NCBI GenBank assembly: GCA_022822545.1
Contig: JAJEBE010000032.1
Span: forward strand, 62,001 to 126,000
From: Anaerolineae bacterium
GTDB taxonomy: Bacteria; Chloroflexota; Anaerolineae; Aggregatilineales; Phototrophicaceae
Length of the DNA stretch: 64,000 nucleotides
Direction of reading: 5' to 3'
Below are positions 18,701 through 24,539 of this stretch, piece by piece (the stretch's first letter is position 1; each line of letters begins with the position of its first letter). The translations under genes were made by a program, and so were the position numbers. The notes beneath the pieces were generated by a model. The model did not search any database. It was not told where the DNA came from and was given only the letters and a program-made list of their open reading frames with translations.

Positions 18701-18762
18701 CGCTCTATTTCCCGGAAGTGTATGGGCGCGGCGACGGGGCTAGATTTACCGTTACTGAATAA
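12793..18762 (+). CDS. Giant alpha-2-macroglobulin-like protein lacking the thioester glutamine
   Basis: This 1989-residue exported protein has a signal peptide (MRRRYVSLLLVFAALVFGGF). The N-terminal part carries SbsA-like Ig repeats (PVPTDSAITVVFDRPV, LDLVLDPILQLRFNQAL). The macroglobulin core includes the MG2 signature YLYTDRPVYRTGQPVYFRG near residue 690, the A2M domain near 1270-1310 (YWNPSVITDADGEA) and a terpenoid-cyclase-like helical domain with SRFLPN near residue 1508. Bacterial A2Ms normally have CxEQ just before that motif. Here it reads C1502-N-S-A, so the cysteine is kept but the glutamine is gone and no thioester can form. It lacks the usual pbpC neighbour. A protease trap working by conformational closure or a structural envelope role is possible. 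A bare TATAAT lies at 12751-12756. Confidence 0.88.
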   Translation: MRRRYVSLLLVFAALVFGGFLQSDAQVNRVAFLQVFDALPAPVASLALDQAVTILFNRRVDCQEAEAAFRWTPAINGDLTCDEFSLTFSPRSEYQRETTYTFALMPPLQAKDGAILVDPYQVSYLTAGYLQAAEVLPSPDGGPVPTDSAITVVFDRPVVPLTALMDAGDLPQPLKISPSVAGTGEWINSAIYEFKPAAPLESDSRYTAIIDEDLTAVDGAVLQRAYSWTFQTAAPSLVSIDPPPGTLDLVLDPILQLRFNQALDRGAIERAFYLRVLPDEGGADISGVFTWSDDGMGFAFAPEERLQLDSVYEAGFSTESPPDLRFSNLPGGAWTYNTVPPPAITATEPVDGAETADRGGFSLFFASMMNIETLPDRITIEPGPELSPRYYFSEWSKRYTVSFDAQPSTSYSIRIAPGMEDIYGNAISEALTFSYRTGPRSPELGLNVPGPIGFYNAYRARTQLYLYHRGVRHVDLELSRVPLADFVGRLTQEEHYDPATGFEPADDQVIRRWRIESDTPENVTRYELLSLSEEDFLKPNAEEDTGAGLLERAGLGPGVYFLEAQSPGLERFAWRNKHFLNIATTVLTVKQATDRLTIWAIDVESGEAVRDENIAVYGANGALVGGGATDEDGIAIVDIPYTRDLYSPFVAVLSTADHFGIGYTNWSGGAEPWNFGYRFSWSPRAYQTYLYTDRPVYRTGQPVYFRGILRSKDDVVYMPAPHETAPVTIRDAQGEAVFQRDIPLNDFGSFSGKFDIAEEASLGAYTLEVSLPREGDFIQEGGAITFLVAEYRLPEYQVTLATDSPEIVGGASASFDLEGQYFFGGPVTDAEAEYAVYAAPYEFNYTGDGRYDFSDRDIYVLDGEGYDFNRVIDEGSLSTDSDGIASFALVGDLAGEARSQRWRVEAAIRDEAGQTIYDSANLIVHQAMLYVGARAANTVSVAGEDSRIDLIAVDWDSQPIADQPIDIRVLERRWISLQEQDPDTGAIAWTWDVEEIPVAAGSVTTADDGKARFVYQPPNGGIFKIIVSTRDKAGHFARAATYAWVSGPDYVSWRQENNNTIQLVLESTNYSVGDRAKILIASPFQGRAEALISIERGDVLSAERVSLSSNSHIYEFEILPQHAPNIFVSVFLVKPRDENHATASWRVGMTQLLVDIEQKALNIDISADTDVAAPQDHVEYRLRVTDYRGDPVAAEVGIGVTDLAALSVGERNSELLLESFYGPQELSVRTSSALIVNAETLTASLSERKGGGGGIFEAGIVDLRGEFIDTAYWNPSVITDADGEAAVELRLPDNLTTWRLDARALTEGRDGRLLVGEKTFDLLSTRPLLIRPVTPRFFVVGDSAQLAAVVNNNTGQDINAIVSIENFSGLELSASVDQVQTVAIPAGGRQRVTWTARVADVATVAPVFVARSVDGVFADASISPVSSDDEGRLPVYRYDVRETVGAAGQLVQAGSRSEAVRLPRVFDVAAGRLDIRLDKSLAGVTNQSLTFLDAESRRFSECNSAVVSRFLPNIVSYRALKELALSRPTLKNRLDELVSEGLQTLYGRQLANGGWSWCAYPEADAMTSAYALIGLAVAEAQGYPVDARVIRRARRFLREQLIRPSLEVEQWQLNRQAFLLYALAESGAPDIARSTTLYESRDRLNLDATAFLALALHRINPADHLRLDALTQLMLNRAVLRASGAYFEEPYEDRWNWSTDIRSTALVLNALLKLRPESDLLPNIARRLVTVRDGNGYWPSSQENTWSIIALTNWMLFSGELNPDYVYSIAVNDAELLRDLAIPDNALATEALGIDLADLKERESNIVEFQRDEGAGVLYYTAHLNLDVPVDQVEAYSHGIKVSRTYSLPEDESGRAVTGASIGDTVQARLRITVPNSLRYVVIEDFFPAGAEAVNPDLATSPQLGAMPRGQRIDPREQGWGWWHFDHIEFHDERAVIYASGLPAGVYEFIYTIRPTIAGEFNVIPPIAQALYFPEVYGRGDGARFTVTE

Positions 18763-18769
18763 GTCGTCC

Positions 18770-19582
18770 TTAAGCGGGATCAACCATCTTAACCGCGGAA
18801 ATGCCCTCATCAACGAAGATGCCACAGGGGCCGCCTTTGTCGCTCACTTGTAGCTCCGCCATTTCGCCGTCAAATGTCAGCAACGGGTGATAGAACTCGG
18901 CGACCTTCTCCGCTTCGCCGACGACATAATGGGCGATGAGGGCGCGACGGAAGCGGGTCGCGCTGGTATTGGCATAGCTGCCGTGGATGACTTGGCCGTT
19001 GAAGAAGACGACATCGCCGGCTCGCATGATGACCGGCATGGCTTCGCTGCCCGGCGGCAGCGGCACGGTTGAGCTGCTGAAGCTCTGCGTAGTATCGGCG
19101 TCGATCGTGCAAAGCCTTGGCAAGTCATGCGTTCGGGGAACGATTTGCAAGCAGCCATTCTCTTCGTCGCAGTCGTCCACGGCCATCCAGGCTGCTAGGC
19201 AGGTGCCCGGATGCACTCTCAGCGGCGTCTGATCCTGGTGCAGCGCTTGGCCACGCGCGCCCGGCGGCTTGTAGTAGAACATCGTCTGCGCGGCATAAGG
19301 CTCGCGGCCGAGCAGGGCGGTCGTCCAGCGGCGCAGGCGCTCATCCAGCAGCCAGTCCAGCGAGAAGCTGTCGAAGCGATGCGGATGCACGAGCCGCGGG
19401 TAGGCCTTCAGCGGGTCATCATTGCCCAGCAGTGTATTCCGATCGCCTTCGTAGCCATGACCGGCGCGGTTCAGCGCCATGAAGTGCGACTTGATGCGCT
19501 CGATTTCGTCCGGCGCAAATACACCACGCGCCACCACGTAACCGACATCATGAAATTCTTTGACCAGCGCGTCTTCAACCAT
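18770..19582 (-). CDS. Phytanoyl-CoA dioxygenase (PhyH) family protein
   Basis: The 270-residue Fe(II)/2-oxoglutarate oxygenase has the facial triad H115 and D117 (ALHQDQTPL) plus H200 (GQVIHGS), with an arginine about 11 residues later for 2-oxoglutarate. It has the family opening EFHDVGYVVARGVF and no signal peptide. It starts 10 bases after the first FemX-like gene with AGGAG upstream and is the last gene of that - strand group. The substrate is unknown. Its place behind two FemX-like transferases could mean hydroxylation of an amino acid or lipid used in the envelope, which is speculation. Confidence 0.85.
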   Translation of the reverse strand: MVEDALVKEFHDVGYVVARGVFAPDEIERIKSHFMALNRAGHGYEGDRNTLLGNDDPLKAYPRLVHPHRFDSFSLDWLLDERLRRWTTALLGREPYAAQTMFYYKPPGARGQALHQDQTPLRVHPGTCLAAWMAVDDCDEENGCLQIVPRTHDLPRLCTIDADTTQSFSSSTVPLPPGSEAMPVIMRAGDVVFFNGQVIHGSYANTSATRFRRALIAHYVVGEAEKVAEFYHPLLTFDGEMAELQVSDKGGPCGIFVDEGISAVKMVDPA

Positions 19583-19592
19583 TTTACATCTC

Positions 19593-20654
19593 CTAGTGCC
19601 TCATCAAGCTCAACAGCCGCGGCATGACGCCAGCATAAGTATGATACAGCCAGGGCTGGGGCGCAAAATCCCAAGCGCCGATGTGCCGCACCAGTTGTCC
19701 GCGAAAGCCGCGCTTGAATTGATAGACGCCCCACATTCTATCGCTTTCGTCAAAGATATCGGGCGCGCCCCACATGTCGTAGACGGCGTAACCTTGCGTC
19801 TTGGCCCACTTTATCGCCGCCCATTGCAGGGCGTAATTGGGCATTCGTTCGCGCTCTTCATTTGAAGAGGCGCCGTAGAAGTACCAACACTTGCGCCCGA
19901 AGTGAAACAGGATGACATGGGCTAAAGCCTGGCCGCGGTATTCCGCGATCAAGCCATGCGCCAGCCCGGCCGACATGAACTCCCGCCAGGCGCGCTGATA
20001 ATATTCGAGCGGTCGAATCAAGAACTTGTCGCGCTCGCCAGTGACGCGGTACAGTTGATAGAGGAGGGGAAGATCCTCGATGGTCGCCGGGCGGATCTCG
20101 ACACCCTTCTTATAGGCGACGCGTACCTTGCGGCGGGTGTTGCCGCTCATGGCCGCGAGCAACTCGTCCTCGCTGCGGCTCAAATCGATCGTCAGTGTAT
20201 TGCGAAACTGCACCTGGGAATCGGAAAAGCGCCAACCCTCCGTCTTGAGCAAATCAATCACCTCGCTGCCGCGTTTGTCTTGGCGGTCGTCGGCGCTTGC
20301 CGGCAGACCGGTCGCGGCGATGACATCGGGGTCAATCTTAAGCCAGATGACGCCAAAGCCTTTTGCGCGCCGCGCCAGTTCGTTCCATACTTCGCGGGCC
20401 AGATCGATATCGCTGTAATCGAGCGCGGGCCCCTTGCTGACCACCATCACTTGCAGCGGTCCCATCGTGCGCGTCGCCAGGCTCGCCAGCGCGACGACGG
20501 TCCCTCCGCGCTCAAATGCCAGCCGCTCGATACTCCAGCCGCCGGTCACGCGTTTGAATTCGCCCCATTCCCAGGATTGTAGAATGTGGGCGTAGGGCAG
20601 GCGCCGCAGCGTGTCATTCCAGCGATCGCGCTGATGAATCTCATAGATCTTCAG
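19593..20654 (-). CDS. FemX-like peptidyltransferase (GNAT fold) with non-standard start codon
   Basis: Members of the FemABX group add amino acids from aminoacyl-tRNA to the peptidoglycan stem peptide. The protein has the two GNAT halves of the family, with a downstream ALQWAAIKWAKTQGYAVYDMWG motif nearly shared with its neighbour. The ORF track starts at GTG 20549, but in-frame coding clearly continues upstream: RLPYAHILQSWEWGEFK aligns with AQPRAHLLQLSSWGILK of the adjacent paralogue. Between the in-frame TGA at 20687-20685 and 20549 there is no ATG, GTG or TTG. I place the start at CTG 20654 (353 residues), with AAGGA about 10 bases upstream; ATC 20657 is the alternative. It lies just after the paralogue's stop. 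Confidence 0.82.
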   Translation of the reverse strand: MKIYEIHQRDRWNDTLRRLPYAHILQSWEWGEFKRVTGGWSIERLAFERGGTVVALASLATRTMGPLQVMVVSKGPALDYSDIDLAREVWNELARRAKGFGVIWLKIDPDVIAATGLPASADDRQDKRGSEVIDLLKTEGWRFSDSQVQFRNTLTIDLSRSEDELLAAMSGNTRRKVRVAYKKGVEIRPATIEDLPLLYQLYRVTGERDKFLIRPLEYYQRAWREFMSAGLAHGLIAEYRGQALAHVILFHFGRKCWYFYGASSNEERERMPNYALQWAAIKWAKTQGYAVYDMWGAPDIFDESDRMWGVYQFKRGFRGQLVRHIGAWDFAPQPWLYHTYAGVMPRLLSLMRH

Positions 20655-20676
20655 GATGTCGGCGTCCTTCTTCAGG

Positions 20677-21747
20677 CTAGCGCTTCAGCTTCAGGGCGGC
20701 GCGATATGCCGTATAGACGATGGGATTCCAGGGCAGGTCCCAGGCGCCGAGCGTACGCATGACCTCGCCGCCCCAGCCGCGTTTGAATCCATATACGCCC
20801 CAGAGACCATCATTGCGGTTTTTGAACTCGGCTTCAAGCGTCGCCTCATCATGGTCGGGCACGCCCCACAAATCATAATAGCGGCAGCCGCGGCGCTTCG
20901 CCCACTGTATCGCCTTCCATTGAATGCCGTAAGTGGCGTATAAATTGCTCTTTGAGCGTGAAGACGCGCCGTAGAGGTACCAGGCTGTGTCCCCCACAGC
21001 GAAGACCATGATAGCAGCCAGCAATTCGCCCTCATGCCGCGCGAGCAGCAGCGCGCCGCGCTCGGGCATGAAGAGATCGCAGACCGCGGCAAAATAGGCG
21101 GCGTTGTGCACGCCGAATGCGTTGCGCGCGCCTGTCTGTTGCATGAGCCGGTTGAACTCGGGCAAGTCCGCGCGGCTGCTTTCCTTATATACGATACCGC
21201 CGGCGAGGCTTTTGCGAATCTTGCGGCGCGTGCCTTGATTCATTCGCCGCATTATCGTGTTGTCATCCGCGTCGATGTCGATGGTAATGGTCGCGGCCGG
21301 CTGTATTGATTGCGGGCTCTTCAGAAATCCCGCGCCAGCCAGATCGGGCGACTCACCGACGGGAAAGTGTCCAGGCTCGATTTTGAGGAAGGCGGCGCCG
21401 GTTTCGCGGCGGATAGCGCTCCAGAGCGATGCGTAACTCCTTGAACCCGAAACGTAACCGCCCATCGGGACATAGGCCATCTTGCCGGCCATGAAGGGCA
21501 AGGGCTTTAGCAAAACCAGTGCGCCGGCCTGAATCTCGTTCCTTTCAGTCAAGGCGACGATTTGCGCATCCCAGCCAAAACGCGCCTTTAAGATACCCCA
21601 GCTCGAAAGCTGCAGCAGGTGCGCCCGCGGCTGAGCCATGACGAATTCGTCCCAAGCGACGATGTCCGCCGAGCCTGCCGCGCCGCCGGAAGGAGCCGAT
21701 GCCTTTATAACTGCCATAAGGCAATTTTGGGTTAGCTTTAGTGGCAT
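20677..21747 (-). CDS. FemX-like peptidyltransferase (GNAT fold)
   Basis: This 356-residue paralogue of the next gene is also a FemABX-type non-ribosomal peptidyltransferase. Visible features are HLLQLSSWGILKARFGW near residue 43, a central KIRKSL.GGIVYKESS segment, the AIQWAKRRGCRYYDLWGVPD motif near residue 290 and FKRGWGGE before the C-terminus. It is cytoplasmic and membrane-associated in known cases. ATG 21747 and ATG 21717 are both possible starts, and neither has a good RBS. Tandem FemX genes suggest an interpeptide bridge or branch of at least two residues, consistent with the Mur ligase and envelope genes in this window. Confidence 0.85.
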   Translation of the reverse strand: MPLKLTQNCLMAVIKASAPSGGAAGSADIVAWDEFVMAQPRAHLLQLSSWGILKARFGWDAQIVALTERNEIQAGALVLLKPLPFMAGKMAYVPMGGYVSGSRSYASLWSAIRRETGAAFLKIEPGHFPVGESPDLAGAGFLKSPQSIQPAATITIDIDADDNTIMRRMNQGTRRKIRKSLAGGIVYKESSRADLPEFNRLMQQTGARNAFGVHNAAYFAAVCDLFMPERGALLLARHEGELLAAIMVFAVGDTAWYLYGASSRSKSNLYATYGIQWKAIQWAKRRGCRYYDLWGVPDHDEATLEAEFKNRNDGLWGVYGFKRGWGGEVMRTLGAWDLPWNPIVYTAYRAALKLKR

Positions 21748-21869
21748 TCATAGTGCCAGTTTGCGCTGTCCAATCCGCAATCACAGTTAACCCGGCATAG
21801 GCGTAGGAAGGGCAGGGCAGCTATGCTGGAGTGCCAGCTTTGTAGTGAAAATCGGAATGCAAAAGTCCG

Positions 21870-21898
21870 TTGCATTACAAAACCCCCCCTGCTATACT
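21870..21898 (+). promoter_or_regulatory. Sigma70 promoter of the nuo-atp operon
   Basis: TTGCAT, exactly 17 bases and TATACT. The spacer contains a run of seven C and ends in TGC, which also gives an extended -10. It lies about 165 bases upstream of nuoA in the 318-base gap between the divergent FemX gene and nuoA. The rest of the gap shows no ORF. This is the only good promoter seen before the 12.7-kb run of respiratory genes. Confidence 0.68.
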
Positions 21899-22065
21899 TA
21901 TCCCGTTTGTGATAAATGGCGCAAACACCGTAGTTGCGACCTGGTTTGTATGTGCGGAAATTGACGCGATCGCCTTGGCGTTAGTGCAGAATCAGGACGT
22001 TTAGAGTGCCGAGCGGAACTGGCCGGTAACGGTTGTTTTGTGGCAGGATCTAGGATACGGCTCCG

Positions 22066-22428
22066 ATGAACGTACTTAACGAGTGGGCATTTATCGGCGT
22101 GTTTGCCGTCATGGCGCCCGTCTTCCCGGCGCTGCCGATCGTCATAGCCTGGCTCTTTCGTCCGCGCAAACCGAATGTGCTCAAGAGTTCCACGTATGAG
22201 TGCGGCGTCGAAACCATCGGCGATACCTGGGTTCAGTTTCGGGTGCAGTATTACATTTATGGTCTGATCTTTCTTGTATTCGATGTCGAAATGGTATTCC
22301 TTTTCCCATGGGCCGTCGCTTACAACGAGATGAGTTTGTTCGGCTTTGTAGCCGGTTTCCTGTTCATCTTCCTGCTGACGGACGCGTTGTTTTACGCTTG
22401 GAAGAAGAACGCGCTGGATTGGAAATAG
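22066..22428 (+). CDS. nuoA: NADH-quinone oxidoreductase subunit A
   Basis: This 120-residue membrane subunit of complex I has three helices. The conserved signatures are PKNVLKSSTYECG-like (here RPRKPNVLKSSTYECGVE, between TM1 and TM2) and FLVFDVEMVFLFPWAV (here LVFDVEMVFLFPWAV in TM2). NuoA sits beside the quinone site at the arm junction. It is the first gene of the operon. Normally nuoB, C and D follow directly; here nuoH follows, so the hydrophilic genes must be elsewhere. Confidence 0.96.
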   Translation: MNVLNEWAFIGVFAVMAPVFPALPIVIAWLFRPRKPNVLKSSTYECGVETIGDTWVQFRVQYYIYGLIFLVFDVEMVFLFPWAVAYNEMSLFGFVAGFLFIFLLTDALFYAWKKNALDWK

Positions 22429-22457
22429 GCAGGAGTTGAAGCGGGCGGGAGACGACT

Positions 22458-23675
22458 ATGGACGAACTTTGTACAGGCTTGTGCCAACTGCTCGTCGAGT
22501 CCGGCGCCGATGCCGGTCTTGCACATTTTCTGTCCTTGTTGGTCGGCGTTTTGCTGGTCAGCGGCATCCCGCTTGTCACCGTAATCGTATTGATTTGGGT
22601 GGAGCGGAAGGTCGCCGCGCGCATTCAGGACCGCATCGGACCTAATCGGGTCGGTCCGGTCGGCTTGCTGCAGACCATTGCCGATATGATCAAGCTGCTC
22701 AGCAAAGAAGACATCACGCCGACAGCCGCCGACCGCGTGCTTTACAATGCGGCGCCCCTGGTTTCCTTCGCTTCCGTTGTGCTCATCTGGGCGGTGATTC
22801 CCTTCACACCCTTCCACTTCGGCGTCGACTTGGAAATTGGCGCGCTTTTCTTTGTGGCGGTCGCTTCTTTCGGGACGCTGGCGATAATGGTGGCCGGCTG
22901 GGCGAGCAACAACAAATATGCGCTGCTGGGCGCATTCCGTGTTGTATCGCTGCTGGTGAGTTATGAGGTGCCGCTGGTATTCGCCTTGCTGGCGCCGGTC
23001 TTGCTGGCTGGCAGCATGAGCTTGCTTGATATCGTAAACGCGCAGACGGGCATGTGGTTCGTAGTGCTGTCGCCGCTGGCTTTTGTGATCTTCTATGTCT
23101 CATCACAAGCCGAGACCGGTCGCGCACCCTTCGACCTCATCGAAGCGGAGTCCGAGTTGGTGGCGGGCTTCAACATCGAATATTCGGGCATGAAGTTTGG
23201 CATGTTCTTCGCTGCCGAATTCTTGCATGTCTTTACGAATGGCATCTTGATGGCTTTGTTATTCTTTGGCGGCTGGATGGGGCCGCTGTATTACGAATCG
23301 CCGCTGATCGCGTTCGCCTGGTTGGGCGCGAAGGGTGGTCTCATATATTTCACGACGCTATGGCTGCGCAACACCGTGCCGCGCTTGCGCATCGATCAGA
23401 TCATGGCTTTCAACTGGAAGTTCTTGGTGCCGCTGTCGATCGCGAACCTGGTCTTCATTTCGCTGGCCTTGAAAGTGATGCAAGAGTTGGGCGTCTCACC
23501 GCGTAACCTGGCTGAAGCAGGTTTCGTGGAGCTATTGCCGACCACGGTGGTTCTCTTGGTGATTAACGGCGCGATGACGGTCTACCTGCTGGGCCTCCTG
23601 CGCAAGCGCGGGCAAGAAGCCCGGCGCGAATCGATGGCGGCGCGGGCCGCGCTGGCGCAAGCGGTGGCGGACTAG
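22458..23675 (+). CDS. nuoH: NADH-quinone oxidoreductase subunit H
   Basis: The 405-residue subunit builds most of the quinone chamber. Signatures are WVERKVAARIQDRIGPNRVGP near residue 50 (cytoplasmic loop), SSQAETGRAPFDLIEAESELVAGF-type quinone-site loop near residue 215-235, and LRNTVPRLRIDQIMAFNWKFLVP near the C-terminus. It is longer than the E. coli protein, with an Ala/Arg-rich C-terminal tail. It sits 29 bases after nuoA. Confidence 0.96.
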   Translation: MDELCTGLCQLLVESGADAGLAHFLSLLVGVLLVSGIPLVTVIVLIWVERKVAARIQDRIGPNRVGPVGLLQTIADMIKLLSKEDITPTAADRVLYNAAPLVSFASVVLIWAVIPFTPFHFGVDLEIGALFFVAVASFGTLAIMVAGWASNNKYALLGAFRVVSLLVSYEVPLVFALLAPVLLAGSMSLLDIVNAQTGMWFVVLSPLAFVIFYVSSQAETGRAPFDLIEAESELVAGFNIEYSGMKFGMFFAAEFLHVFTNGILMALLFFGGWMGPLYYESPLIAFAWLGAKGGLIYFTTLWLRNTVPRLRIDQIMAFNWKFLVPLSIANLVFISLALKVMQELGVSPRNLAEAGFVELLPTTVVLLVINGAMTVYLLGLLRKRGQEARRESMAARAALAQAVAD

Positions 23676-23688
23676 GGAGAATGGGGTG

Positions 23689-24210
23689 ATGGAATTGAAC
23701 GCGATCACAATCGGTTTCGTCGTCTTCACAATCTTCACGCTGGGCGGCGGCTTCGGCGTAGTGACCACGCGCAACCTTTTTCAAGGCACCATCTGGCTCA
23801 TGGTCAGTTTGTTTGGCGTGGCCGGCTATTTTATCTTGTTGAGCGCGCCTTTCCTGGCGGCGGTTCAGATTCTTGTCTACATCGGCGCTATTGCCATTCT
23901 GATTACCTTTGCCGTGATGCTCACGCGCAGCGTCACGCGCATCAAGGAGCGCTATATCCGCATCGTGCCGAGTTTCATCGGCTCGCTTCTGCTTTTCCTC
24001 ATTCTTCTATTTGGCGTTACCGTACCGATATTTGGCGGTCATTTGCCTGAGTCGGCGCCGCAGTATGTGGCATCCACGCGCGATCTTGGCATCGCGCTGG
24101 TTGACGAGAATGGCTATGTCGTGCCCTTCCTGCTGGCGTCGGTATTGCTGACGGCCGCGATGATCGGCGCGATCGTCATCGCCCGCGACGAAAAGGCGAA
24201 GGGAGGATAA
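23689..24210 (+). CDS. nuoJ: NADH-quinone oxidoreductase subunit J
   Basis: From ATG 23689 (173 residues; GGGAGAATGGGGTG just upstream) this is the five-helix NuoJ. The diagnostic stretch LSAPFLAAVQILVYIGAIAILITFAVML contains the TM3 pi-bulge region that rotates during coupling. The track start is a GTG directly before the ATG. It lies 13 bases after nuoH and 3 bases before nuoK. Confidence 0.94.
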   Translation: MELNAITIGFVVFTIFTLGGGFGVVTTRNLFQGTIWLMVSLFGVAGYFILLSAPFLAAVQILVYIGAIAILITFAVMLTRSVTRIKERYIRIVPSFIGSLLLFLILLFGVTVPIFGGHLPESAPQYVASTRDLGIALVDENGYVVPFLLASVLLTAAMIGAIVIARDEKAKGG

Positions 24211-24213
24211 GGC

Positions 24214-24531
24214 ATGGTGCCTCTCTGGATGTATCTGGCGGTCGCCGCAGCCTTGTTCTCGCTGGGCGTATTTGGTGTGCTGGCGCGCCGTAACGCTGTT
24301 GCGATCCTGATGAGCGTCGAATTGATGCTGAACGCGGTCAATATCAACCTGGTCGCTTTCTGGCGCTACAGTGAGACGAGTACCGACTTGCTGCTTAACG
24401 GCTACGCCTTCACCGCTTTTGTGCTTATAGTAGCGGCGGCGGAAGCGGCAGTCGGCCTGGCGATTATCATCACGGTTTATCGCAATCGGCGTTCGGTGAT
24501 ACCGGAAGAAGCCGTCGCGCTTAAAGGATAA
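24214..24531 (+). CDS. nuoK: NADH-quinone oxidoreductase subunit K
   Basis: The 105-residue three-helix antiporter-like subunit of complex I has the conserved proton-path glutamates, one in the [15 protein letters not shown] segment of TM2 and one in the [15 protein letters not shown] segment of TM3. GGAGG lies seven bases upstream of the ATG. The stop is followed 8 bases later by nuoL. Confidence 0.96.
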   Translation: MVPLWMYLAVAAALFSLGVFGVLARRNAVAILMSVELMLNAVNINLVAFWRYSETSTDLLLNGYAFTAFVLIVAAAEAAVGLAIIITVYRNRRSVIPEEAVALKG

Positions 24532-24539
24532 GGACCGCT

